11,866 nucleotides of DNA from JBFFSQ01 sp041572275 (GTDB taxonomy: Bacteria; Pseudomonadota; Gammaproteobacteria; SZUA-229): the NCBI GenBank assembly GCA_041572275.1, contig JBFFSQ010000082.1, positions 1 through 11,866 on the forward strand. Reading direction: 5' to 3'. A model generated the notes under the pieces. The model did not search any database, was not told the DNA's origin, and saw only the letters and a list, made by a program, of their open reading frames with translations. This document shows, piece by piece, positions 1-7,349 of the stretch. The stretch's first letter is position 1; the number at the start of each line of letters is the position of its first letter. Made by a program: the position numbers and the translations under genes.

Positions 1-2080
1 GTAGACCTTTCACCTGCGCAGGATCATGTTTAGCAATCGGTATCTCGATATTGATATCCAACTCAGACTGTCCTTTGGTGCTCAAACTTGTAATGTAAGA
101 ACCAATGGTGTTGCGTAATGGACTTTGGTCAACAAACTTCAACAATTCGGACAAAGGCGAAACCACCTCGCCCGAAACCGAAAGATGGGGCTGCGACAGC
201 TCATTAATATCCACTCGAGTATTGCTAAAATGGGCACCAAAAATATTACCTTCACCACGATCGATATGCATGGCATTTTTATGAAAGCGAATGCGCGCCT
301 GCATATCCTCCAGCGCCGGCCAGTTTGGCTGGTATTTTAGAGTGGTGTTAGCTACATTGAATAAAACCTCAAACACACCATCATTGTTGAGGAAAGGGAA
401 ACGATCCATGTTGCCATAAAGCAGGAAACCACCGGCTGGCACATCACCATCGACCAGCGCACGATCTAGCCAGCCAACCGTATTGTCACCCATGATTGCA
501 GTTGGAAAATAGAGACCTTTATACTTAATATCACCCTGCCCAAAACGACTTACCAGATTCATAAACATGGGTGCTTTATCGGGTATCTTGATATCAATAC
601 GTGTCGCGGTAGCCAGGTATGGTGAGTTTGCCGTCAATTGATTGGAAAACACGGCCCAGCCAGTATCATCACGAATCAGGGAGACGCCACCATAAAGCTT
701 ATCCAGCTCAATACTGTTACGAAACAAACCATTAAAATCCAGACTCACACCTGCACTATTCAAACTCAAAGAGGCAGTTGTATTCTTGTAAATAAAATTA
801 CCATCAAGTCCTGTCGCTGACGGAAATTTTTTCGACTGATAGCCCACATCAACAAACTTGAATTCAGTTTCCAGCTTTTCAGGTTGCTTTAAAGGCAGTT
901 TCAATTGCAGATAGTGGATATCACCCTGTAAAGCATATGATGCTATTGTCTGCGTCCAGTCCTGAACCTGTTCCGGCAAAAACTCACTAACCAGCCCAGT
1001 AATATAGGCCATACTCTCCAGGCGGAGAAAATCGGCTTTCAGCTCCAGTGATGACTGTTCATCGAGAACCACTGAAACAGCTGCCGGTTTCAACCACCGG
1101 CGCTGATTACGACTGATATCAAGATCACGTAGATCCAGAGACCAGCCGTTTTCAGTTTGTTGCCAGTGTCCCTGTCCACTCAGGTGATCCAGTGCCCATG
1201 ACTTTGTCTTATCTATACGATCGCGCAGTACGAGTTGTTTGCCGACAAAAGTCGCATCAACCTGACGAATATCGTTTGCATTCCAGTCCAGCCAGATACT
1301 GGCGTCCACTCGTCCACGGCCGGCCATACCAAAACTCGTCGTGTAATCATCCAGCGATTCCAGCTTCAGTTGACTAAAATGAGTATAAATTTTACCTTGC
1401 CACTGTTGCGGTTTATAAATATCGCCGTCGATATCAATTACTAACTGTAACTTCTCACCATAAGCTGCGGGTATATCAGCTTCAATAGCCAGTCGATGTT
1501 TTGGCATCTGGTTTTCCAGCGCCAGATTCAAATTTGTAAAATCAATTTTGGTTGTTGTCTTGAAAGCATCGAACCAGAGTAATCTGGCGTTCTGGACATA
1601 GAGCGATGTGTTTTCGAGGAAGCTCTTCAACTCTGGTGATACAGCAGACGCACCATCACTCGAAGCCATTTCATAGCCCTGAATAAACACCTGTCCGCGA
1701 GAATTGCGTTCAATACTGAGATCCATCCCTGAGACAACAATAGTTCCTGGAGCGGGACTGAGTTGTTGCAATGTCTTTAACCAGTCCAGACTCACACTCA
1801 GTTCTTCAAGATAGATAAACAAACGGTCATTGTTTGCATCAAGAACATTAACATCAAAAAACTTGAGACGTGGTGTTAACCAGTAGATATCCGCATCCAG
1901 ACGACCGATGCTAACAGGCATACCAATCGCAAGGCTGACTTCGCGCTCCACATCTTCACGAAAATCAGCCACATAAATGATGGCAACACGAAACAGACTA
2001 AAAACCACAGCAACAAATATCACCATGACTGCGGCGGCAATAATCAGGCTGGCACGTAGCTTATGACTTTTTTTTGTCAC
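1..2080 (-). CDS. yhdP: YhdP family AsmA-like envelope protein, N-terminal part (runs off window)
   Basis: I read this frame codon by codon from a GTG at 2080 to the left edge and found no stop, so about 693 residues are visible; E. coli YhdP has roughly 1,270, so the C-terminal half is missing. The product starts with a Lys-rich stretch (MTKKSHK), then one hydrophobic segment at about residues 11-36 (SLIIAAAVMVIFVAVVFSLF), as expected for an inner-membrane anchor with a large periplasmic body. Soon after comes an AsmA-like stretch (VSIGRLDADIYWLTPRLKF), and near residue 550 a GDVPAGGFLLYGNMDRFPF stretch resembling the YhdP core. Family knowledge: YhdP, TamB and YdbH are AsmA-like proteins that help move phospholipid between inner and outer membranes. 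It lies 27 nt behind rng in the same reading frame, and rng is its usual neighbour. The GTG start is the only reasonable choice after the rng stop, but its ribosome binding site is weak. Confidence 0.9.
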   Translation of the reverse strand, partial: MTKKSHKLRASLIIAAAVMVIFVAVVFSLFRVAIIYVADFREDVEREVSLAIGMPVSIGRLDADIYWLTPRLKFFDVNVLDANNDRLFIYLEELSVSLDWLKTLQQLSPAPGTIVVSGMDLSIERNSRGQVFIQGYEMASSDGASAVSPELKSFLENTSLYVQNARLLWFDAFKTTTKIDFTNLNLALENQMPKHRLAIEADIPAAYGEKLQLVIDIDGDIYKPQQWQGKIYTHFSQLKLESLDDYTTSFGMAGRGRVDASIWLDWNANDIRQVDATFVGKQLVLRDRIDKTKSWALDHLSGQGHWQQTENGWSLDLRDLDISRNQRRWLKPAAVSVVLDEQSSLELKADFLRLESMAYITGLVSEFLPEQVQDWTQTIASYALQGDIHYLQLKLPLKQPEKLETEFKFVDVGYQSKKFPSATGLDGNFIYKNTTASLSLNSAGVSLDFNGLFRNSIELDKLYGGVSLIRDDTGWAVFSNQLTANSPYLATATRIDIKIPDKAPMFMNLVSRFGQGDIKYKGLYFPTAIMGDNTVGWLDRALVDGDVPAGGFLLYGNMDRFPFLNNDGVFEVLFNVANTTLKYQPNWPALEDMQARIRFHKNAMHIDRGEGNIFGAHFSNTRVDINELSQPHLSVSGEVVSPLSELLKFVDQSPLRNTIGSYITSLSTKGQSELDINIEIPIAKHDPAQVKGL

Positions 2081-2107
2081 AGTTACCGCACGATTCGCAA
2101 GATTGAC

Positions 2108-3571
2108 TTAGAGAATAACCACATCATACTGTTCCTGAGTATAGAGAGCTTCAACCTGAAGCCTGATGGGTATATCAATAAAGCTCTCCAGCTCTGCCAG
2201 ACTGTTTGACTCTTCATCAACCAACAGGTCAATTACATCCTGTGCTGCCAATACCAGCAGTTGTTTGGCATCAAACTGGCGTGCTTCACGCAGAATCTCA
2301 CGGAAGATCTCATAACACACCGTTTCCGCCGTTTTAACCGAACCACGACCGACACATACCGGACACACTTCACACAATATATGTTCAAGGCTTTCACGCG
2401 TTCGCTTGCGTGTCATTTCAACTAGGCCCAATGACGACACATCACAAACCTGTGTGCGGGAATGATCTTTTTCCAGCGCCTTTTCCAGTGCACGCAAGAC
2501 CTGACGACGATGCTCTTCCTCTTCCATATCGATAAAATCAATAATGATGATACCACCCAAATTTCTCAATCTGAGTTGTCGAGCAATAGCCTGAGCCGCT
2601 TCCAGGTTGGTTTTAAAAATTGTTTCTTCCAGATTACGGTGACCAACAAATGCACCGGTATTAATATCGATAGTCGTCATCGCTTCAGTCTGATCAATAA
2701 TCAGATAACCACCCGACTTCAGATGTACTTTCCGATCCAGACTTTTCTGAATTTCATCCTCAACGGCATACAAGTCAAAGATGGGACGTTCCCCGGGATA
2801 ATGTTCTATAGATACATTAATTTCTGGCATAAACCGATCGGCGAAATCCGTCATCCGCCGCCATGTTTCACGGGAATCGACTCGGATTTTTTCCAGATCA
2901 TCATCTATCATGTCACGTAACACCCGCATGGATAATGGCAAATCCTCATGCACAATGTTACCGGGCTTTATCTGCCTGGCCTGTTCACTGATAGAGTTCC
3001 AGAGCTTGTTAAGAAACGCTACATCATTCCCCATAGATTCAGCACTCGCCGACTCGGCCGCCGTGCGGATGATATAACCGAAATCCCCCATCAGGGCTTC
3101 ATGTTCCATCAACATATCACGCAGACGATCACGCTCCTCATCTTCTTCAATCCGTGTTGAAACACCAATGTTGTTTGAGCTGGGCATAAATACCAGATAG
3201 CGTGAAGGGATCGTGATATGTGCGGTTAACCGCGCCCCTTTGGTTCCCATGGGATCTTTAATCACCTGGACAAGAATATCCTGACCTTCAGATAACAGCT
3301 GTGATACCGATGGGCGATCACCACCATTTTCTTTCTGTCCGTTATAAGGCGCAATGTCGGAGACATGCAAAAATGCCGCCCTCTCCATACCGACATCAAC
3401 GAACGCAGCCTCCATTCCCGGCAACACACGGCATACCCGACCTTTATAAATATTCCCGACCAGTCCTTTATTCCGACTCCGCTCAACATATAATTCCTGC
3501 AGTACGCCGTTTTCTAGAATCGCCACCCGGGTTTCCTGGGGGGTTACATTAATTAGTATCTCTTTACTCAT
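2108..3571 (-). CDS. rng: Ribonuclease G
   Basis: RNase G is a single-strand-specific endoribonuclease of the RNase E/G family; it matures the 5' end of 16S rRNA and turns over some mRNAs. At 487 residues it matches E. coli RNase G (489) and lacks the long C-terminal degradosome scaffold of RNase E. An S1-type RNA-binding region covers about residues 38-125 (GNIYKGRVCRVLPGMEAAFV). The two metal-binding aspartates are visible as D302 in DINTG and D345 in IIIIDFIDM. The Zn-link that joins subunits is the CPVC at C403-C406, with a further cysteine at C400. The C-terminus (ALYTQEQYDVVIL) fits RNase G. Its ATG overlaps the maf stop by 8 nt (ATGAGTAA), which suggests translational coupling. Downstream, yhdP begins 27 nt later. 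Confidence 0.98.
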   Translation of the reverse strand: MSKEILINVTPQETRVAILENGVLQELYVERSRNKGLVGNIYKGRVCRVLPGMEAAFVDVGMERAAFLHVSDIAPYNGQKENGGDRPSVSQLLSEGQDILVQVIKDPMGTKGARLTAHITIPSRYLVFMPSSNNIGVSTRIEEDEERDRLRDMLMEHEALMGDFGYIIRTAAESASAESMGNDVAFLNKLWNSISEQARQIKPGNIVHEDLPLSMRVLRDMIDDDLEKIRVDSRETWRRMTDFADRFMPEINVSIEHYPGERPIFDLYAVEDEIQKSLDRKVHLKSGGYLIIDQTEAMTTIDINTGAFVGHRNLEETIFKTNLEAAQAIARQLRLRNLGGIIIIDFIDMEEEEHRRQVLRALEKALEKDHSRTQVCDVSSLGLVEMTRKRTRESLEHILCEVCPVCVGRGSVKTAETVCYEIFREILREARQFDAKQLLVLAAQDVIDLLVDEESNSLAELESFIDIPIRLQVEALYTQEQYDVVIL

Positions 3572-4169
3572 GTGTCAGTCGTGGCTCAAGGCCGGTTGCA
3601 ATTTCAAATTCATGTAGTAGCTGCGCCGTTTCAAATAAAGGCAGCCCCATCACCCCAGAATAACTACCCTCTAAGCGCTGAATAAATTGTGCCGCCAGCC
3701 CCTGAATCGCATAGGCACCGGCCTTATCCCGAGGTTCACCACTTGCCCAGTAAGCCTGTATTTCAGTATCGCTCAGCTGACGAAAAAAAACCTTGCTGCT
3801 ATTCAATAAACAGCTCTTTTTTGAGTGATCCACTATCGCTACAGCAGTTAACACCTCGTGTTCACAACCTGATAAAGCAGTCAACATTGCTATACCCTCT
3901 GCCTGGTCACGGGGTTTACCTAAAATTCGATTATTCAATAGCACTACAGTATCTGAACCCAAAGCAACCTGTCCGGTTCCCTTGCGACGATAACCCATTT
4001 CTGCCTTCTCCAGTGCCAGCCTGCGAACAAAATCCGTCGGTGTTTCATCTACACCCGGTGTTTCGTCAATATCAACCGGTAGCACTTCATAGCGCACACC
4101 GATCTGCTTCAGTAAATCACGTCGTCGGGGAGAAGCGGAAGCCAGAATAATGGGTGGTGGATGATTCAT
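3564..4169 (-). CDS. maf: Maf-family nucleoside triphosphate pyrophosphatase (YhdE-like)
   Basis: Maf proteins hydrolyse NTPs to NMP and pyrophosphate; the YhdE subgroup prefers dTTP and UTP, including modified forms, and is thought to clean the nucleotide pool. The 201 residues carry the family signature near the N-terminus (SASPRR, residues 11-16), the acidic active-site segment GSDTVV with D73, the KPRD motif at 85-88, and DKAGAYAIQG at 148-157, which holds the conserved lysine and glutamine. The near-C-terminal GSYSGVMGLPL is also typical. Position next to rng and the residue pattern favour YhdE over the YceF subgroup; the substrate itself is inferred. The gene starts 15 nt after rlmH ends and its stop overlaps the rng start. 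An A8 tract at 3782-3789 (plus strand) lies inside the gene without breaking the frame. Confidence 0.96.
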   Translation of the reverse strand: MNHPPPIILASASPRRRDLLKQIGVRYEVLPVDIDETPGVDETPTDFVRRLALEKAEMGYRRKGTGQVALGSDTVVLLNNRILGKPRDQAEGIAMLTALSGCEHEVLTAVAIVDHSKKSCLLNSSKVFFRQLSDTEIQAYWASGEPRDKAGAYAIQGLAAQFIQRLEGSYSGVMGLPLFETAQLLHEFEIATGLEPRLTHE

Positions 4170-4184
4170 TCGATAACTTGACGA

Positions 4185-4655
4185 TCAGGCGCGATGATAG
4201 GGGTGGTGACGCAGTACTGACCAGGCTCTATATAGCTGTTCAGCGAGGATGATTCGCACCAATGGATGGGGAAAAGTTAATGATGACAACGACCATCGCT
4301 CCTGAGCCAGAGCCATACATTCATCAGATAGTCCCTCGGGGCCACCCACCAGTAAGCTAACATCCTGACCAGACTGCATCCATTCACCCAGCCGATCGGC
4401 TAACTGCTCCGTACTCCAATTGCGACCCTTTACATCCAGCACCACGATGCGTGTATTTTTGGGAATAGCAGCCTGCAAGCGCTGACCTTCATCCTGCACG
4501 ATGCGTTTAATGTCAGCATTCTTGCCTCGTTTACCCGGTGCAATCTCTTTTAATTCCAGTCGCGCCTCGGCTGGCATACGTTGCGCATATTCCTGGAACC
4601 CTTGCTCGACCCAGGCAGGCATTTTCTGTCCTACAGCCAAAAGATGCAGTTTCAT
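4185..4655 (-). CDS. rlmH: 23S rRNA (pseudouridine1915-N3)-methyltransferase RlmH
   Basis: RlmH is a small SPOUT-fold methyltransferase that uses S-adenosylmethionine to methylate pseudouridine 1915 in helix 69 of 23S rRNA, acting on assembled 70S ribosomes. At 156 residues it is one residue longer than the E. coli protein. Conserved blocks are visible in order: GKRGKNADIKRI (41-52), the SAM-binding GGPEGL (104-109), then SLTFPHPLVR (125-134), AEQLYRAW (138-145) and the C-terminal HPYHR (151-155), the tail that completes the active site across the dimer. The ATG at 4655 gives an N-terminus that matches the family (MKLHLLAVGQKMP), though no strong ribosome binding site is seen. In many relatives rlmH follows rsfS almost directly; here 173 bp separate them. 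maf follows after 15 nt. Confidence 0.97.
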   Translation of the reverse strand: MKLHLLAVGQKMPAWVEQGFQEYAQRMPAEARLELKEIAPGKRGKNADIKRIVQDEGQRLQAAIPKNTRIVVLDVKGRNWSTEQLADRLGEWMQSGQDVSLLVGGPEGLSDECMALAQERWSLSSLTFPHPLVRIILAEQLYRAWSVLRHHPYHRA

Positions 4656-4828
4656 ATCTGAAACAGGCCTTTAACAATCCAATCAAGCATTCAGCCAACC
4701 TCAACGGGCACAAGGCCACAAAAAAACCAATAGAGCAGGCTCTAGGTATTTTCATCCTGGTAAGGAATACTTTTAAAATTTAAAAACGTTTTCGGAGCCG
4801 GCTAACTGTAATAGCTCAATCAACCGCA
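4656..4828. other. Intergenic gap between rsfS and rlmH
   Basis: This 173-bp gap interrupts an otherwise tightly packed gene run. It holds a short terminator-like hairpin with a T7 tract (4720-4746) and an AT-rich patch around 4770-4790. A 74-codon minus-strand reading frame (4531-4755) runs from the gap into rlmH in another frame, but it has no recognisable features and I do not call it a gene. I found no convincing promoter for rlmH here. Confidence 0.6.
4720..4746 (-). terminator. Weak candidate intrinsic terminator after rsfS
   Basis: On the minus strand TAGAGC (4744-4739) and GCTCTA (4736-4731) form a perfect 6-bp inverted repeat with only CT between them, so realistically a 5-bp stem with a 4-nt loop. 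It is followed by TTGG and then seven T (4726-4720). The outer ACC and GGT could extend the stem past a 2-nt bulge. The stem is short and not GC-rich, so termination may be partial. It would separate rsfS from rlmH. Confidence 0.35.
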
Positions 4829-5176
4829 TTAACGGGCGCTGTGTTCTTTAGCTGAATCCAGTTCCCAGAGTTTTTCCAGATCATAAAACTCACGAATATG
4901 TGGCTGCATCACATGAACCACAACATCACCCAGGTCAACCAGTACCCATTCGGCCTGAACCTCACCCTCGACACCCAAAGGTTGTATGCCAGCTTTTTTA
5001 GCTTCTGTCACAATATTATCTGCGATGGATTTAACATGACGACTGGAGGTGCCGCTGACAACGATCATCAAGTCAGTTACGCTAGTTTTGTCCTTTACAT
5101 CCAGCTCGATAATATCTTCACCTTTCAGGTCTTCAATGGCTGTAAGTACCAGCTGTTTCATATCGTCAAATTGCAT
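4829..5176 (-). CDS. rsfS: Ribosome silencing factor RsfS (Iojap/RsfA family)
   Basis: RsfS binds ribosomal protein uL14 on the large subunit and blocks joining to the 30S subunit, lowering translation in stationary phase or starvation. The product has 115 residues, about ten more than E. coli because of a charged C-terminal tail (ELDSAKEHSAR). Family landmarks are present: DLKGEDIIELDV (16-27), SGTSSRHVKSIAD (41-53), GVEGE (68-72), W77, VDLGDVVVHVM (80-90) and EKLW (101-104). The ATG at 5176 lies inside the end of nadD and overlaps it by 11 nt; this start aligns residue for residue with E. coli RsfS, so I prefer it to the second ATG at 5161, just past the nadD stop. The overlap suggests coupled translation with nadD, a very common neighbour. 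Confidence 0.97.
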   Translation of the reverse strand: MQFDDMKQLVLTAIEDLKGEDIIELDVKDKTSVTDLMIVVSGTSSRHVKSIADNIVTEAKKAGIQPLGVEGEVQAEWVLVDLGDVVVHVMQPHIREFYDLEKLWELDSAKEHSAR

Positions 5177-5795
5177 AATGTTCGAGTTTCTCTCTCACTT
5201 GTTCGGGCAGCCAATCATGAATACTCTGCCCGGCTGCCAGGCGAGTACGGATTTCAGTAGCAGATATATCCTGCAAGGCTACAGATTGTAACAGTATTTG
5301 GCCATGCTGGCTGCGACTCAAATCCTCTATATCATGGGTTATACAGGATTCAATCACCCCCTGATCCTCGGCAAAATCCGGTAACTCAACACCGGGGCGC
5401 GCGATGATTACCAGATGACAGAGATCTAAAATAGCGTTCCAGCGGTGCCAACGTGTAAAACCACTGAAAGCATCCATTCCCATCATCAAACACAGGGTAT
5501 CCTCAGGAAACTGACGATGCAGATCCTCCAGTGTATCCACCATATAGGAAGGCCCTTCACGCCGTAGCTCACGATCATCGAGCACAAAACCTGGAATCTC
5601 CGCAATCGCCACCGCCACCAGTTCACGCCGGGTATCTGCATCCAGCCAGGGTTGTGGTCGATGAGGCGGTACTTTATTGGGCAAAAACCTCACCTGTTTC
5701 AAACCCAGTGCCTGCATGACTTCAAGAGCAGGACGTAAATGTCCATAATGAACGGGATCAAAGGTACCGCCCAGTATGCCAATCAGTTCAGCCAT
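5166..5795 (-). CDS. nadD: Nicotinate-nucleotide adenylyltransferase NadD
   Basis: NadD joins nicotinate mononucleotide and ATP to give deamido-NAD and pyrophosphate in the cytosol, a near-final step of NAD synthesis. From the ATG at 5795 it has 209 residues (E. coli 213). The nucleotidyltransferase signature GGTFDPVHYGH lies at 9-19 with the HxGH pair H16/H19; then come LPNKVPPHRP (38-47), DDRELRREGPSY (73-84) and ISATEIR (177-183), the second ATP-contacting motif. A longer frame exists from a TTG at 5822, adding nine residues (MSKLVTKAT) before the family's normal start. I chose the ATG because the glycine motif then sits at its usual distance from the N-terminus. Neither start has a clear ribosome binding site. 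The 3' end overlaps rsfS by 11 nt; proA ends 90 nt upstream. Confidence 0.96.
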   Translation of the reverse strand: MAELIGILGGTFDPVHYGHLRPALEVMQALGLKQVRFLPNKVPPHRPQPWLDADTRRELVAVAIAEIPGFVLDDRELRREGPSYMVDTLEDLHRQFPEDTLCLMMGMDAFSGFTRWHRWNAILDLCHLVIIARPGVELPDFAEDQGVIESCITHDIEDLSRSQHGQILLQSVALQDISATEIRTRLAAGQSIHDWLPEQVREKLEHYAI

Positions 5796-5885
5796 GGTGG
5801 CTTTGGTGACCAGTTTGCTCAATGCTTGCTAGTACAGTCATTGAAATCTCAGCTCGTTACCATCTCGATATTGCAGCAAACACCG

Positions 5886-7148
5886 TTATTTGCGGATATG
5901 GCCATCACCCAGTACGATATACTTCTGAGATGTCAGCCCTTCCAGACCAACCGGTCCACGCGCATGTATCTTATCGGTACTAATACCGATCTCGGCACCG
6001 AGTCCATATTCAAAGCCATCAGCAAAACGCGTCGAGGCATTTACCATCACCGAACTTGAATCCACCTCACGAAGAAAACGTCGAGCTCGAGTATAGTCTT
6101 CGGTAATTATAGAATCTGTATGGTGTGATCCATGCGTATTGATATGGGTAATCGCCGCATCCATCGAATCCAGAATTCGTACTGCCAGTATTGGCGCAAG
6201 GTATTCGGTATCCCAATCTTCATCCGTGGCCAACTGGATATTGCTAACCAGTTCACGTGTGCGTTCACAACCGCGTAATTCAACACCTTCAGCCTGATAG
6301 CGCCTGGTCAGTTCAGGCAGTACATCAGCTGCTACAGCCGTGTTTACCAGCAAGGTTTCCATGGCATTACAGACGCCATAACGGTGGGTCTTGGCATTGA
6401 AGGCTACACGCACCGCTTTCTCAATATCAGCACTGTCATCAATATACACATGACAGATACCGTCGAGATGCTTGATCACGGGCACCCTGGCTTCGTTGCT
6501 AATACGTTCAATCAGGCTTTTACCACCCCGTGGAATAATCACATCCACATAGGCTTTACTGGTGATCAGTTCACCCACGGCGGCACGGTCGGTGGTCTCC
6601 ACCACCTGCACAGCCTGGGCAGGCAATCCCGCCTGGATCAGACCCTGTTGTATGCAAGCCGCAATGGCCTGATTGGAATGAATGGCTTCGGAACCACCGC
6701 GCAAAATACTGGCATTTCCCGACTTTAGACATAAACCGGCGGCATCAGCCGTCACGTTAGGACGAGATTCATAAATAATACCAATCACGCCAAGAGGAAC
6801 TCGCATTTTCCCAACCTGGATACCACTGGGGCGATACGCCATATCCGTAACATCACCCACTGGGTCCTGCAATGCTGCAATCTGACGCAGACCTTCAGAC
6901 ATACCCGCAATACGTTCATCATTCAGAGCCAATCGGTCCAGCAATGCTGCATCCAGACCATTTGCCTTACCTGCCTGCAGATCCCGGGCATTTTCTGTTT
7001 TTAAGGTATCAGCAGCAGCGTCAATAGCATCGGCAATTGCTAACAGGGCAGCATTCTTCGCAGCAGTATCGGCACGAGACATTACCACGGCAGCCTCACG
7101 AGCCTGCTCCCCCAGTGTTTGCATATATTCTTTTACATTCACAGACAT
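5886..7148 (-). CDS. proA: Gamma-glutamyl phosphate reductase ProA
   Basis: ProA reduces gamma-glutamyl phosphate with NADPH to glutamate semialdehyde, the second step of proline synthesis; it works with ProB, which is not in this window. The 420 residues match the family length (E. coli 417) and show an aldehyde-dehydrogenase-type fold: RVPLGVIGIIYESRPNVT (116-133), the GN/LRGG turn SGNASILRGG (143-152), IIPRGGKSLI (204-213), the catalytic cysteine C260 in GVCNAMETLLV, and near the end VNASTRFADGFEYGLGAE (369-386) and STDKIHARGP (390-399). The ATG at 7148 gives a family-like N-terminus. It stands 201 bp after the DUF1631 gene, enough for its own promoter, and is followed by nadD. The proA-nadD arrangement is common in gammaproteobacteria. 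Confidence 0.98.
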   Translation of the reverse strand: MSVNVKEYMQTLGEQAREAAVVMSRADTAAKNAALLAIADAIDAAADTLKTENARDLQAGKANGLDAALLDRLALNDERIAGMSEGLRQIAALQDPVGDVTDMAYRPSGIQVGKMRVPLGVIGIIYESRPNVTADAAGLCLKSGNASILRGGSEAIHSNQAIAACIQQGLIQAGLPAQAVQVVETTDRAAVGELITSKAYVDVIIPRGGKSLIERISNEARVPVIKHLDGICHVYIDDSADIEKAVRVAFNAKTHRYGVCNAMETLLVNTAVAADVLPELTRRYQAEGVELRGCERTRELVSNIQLATDEDWDTEYLAPILAVRILDSMDAAITHINTHGSHHTDSIITEDYTRARRFLREVDSSSVMVNASTRFADGFEYGLGAEIGISTDKIHARGPVGLEGLTSQKYIVLGDGHIRK

Positions 7149-7183
7149 ATCACTACAGTTTATTACAGAGAATCAATCGGAGT

Positions 7184-7192
7184 ATTTTGCCA
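7184..7192 (-). promoter_or_regulatory. Candidate extended -10 element upstream of proA
   Basis: On the minus strand TGG stands directly before CAAAAT (7189-7184), a TGn extended -10 with four of six matches to TATAAT. No good -35 hexamer is seen 16-18 nt upstream (the best reads TGCGTT or CTGCGT). A start about 7 nt downstream would leave a leader of roughly 30 nt before the proA ATG. This is a weak, by-eye call. Confidence 0.25.
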
Positions 7193-7292
7193 CAGCGCGT
7201 AGAAAAACGCAGATTTCTATCGAACAGACAGGTTACAACAGCAGGAAATAGCCCCTGAAACGATGCGGTGGCAGCAAAACACAACCAACAAC

Positions 7293-7306
7293 GCCCCGTT
7301 AAGGGC
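7293..7306 (-). terminator. Weak candidate hairpin after the DUF1631 gene
   Basis: On the minus strand GCCC, TTAACG, GGGC forms a 4-bp GC stem, extendable by one T-G wobble, about 45 nt past the DUF1631 stop. It is followed by GTTGTTGGTTGTGTTTTG, which is T-rich but has no continuous T run. It could stop transcription inefficiently or only stabilise the mRNA end. Confidence 0.25.
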
Positions 7307-7349
7307 ATATCGTCAATTCAAGTACGGGCAAGACTGAGAACAGGCAAAC

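Noticed and set aside
2068..2075. Eight-A tract (minus strand) just after the yhdP start, and a similar tract in maf at 3782-3789, as phase-variation sites
   Set aside because: Tracts of eight are common by chance, both frames are intact, and phase variation is unlikely in these housekeeping genes.
2462..2920. 152-codon plus-strand frame
   Set aside because: It lies wholly antisense to the catalytic part of rng, whose minus-strand reading is beyond doubt.
4531..4755. 74-codon minus-strand frame starting in the rsfS-rlmH gap
   Set aside because: It overlaps the start of rlmH in another frame and shows no recognisable motif.
5796..5822. TTG-initiated nine-residue extension of NadD
   Set aside because: No ribosome binding site and no family support; the ATG at 5795 places GGTFDPVHYGH at its normal distance from the N-terminus.
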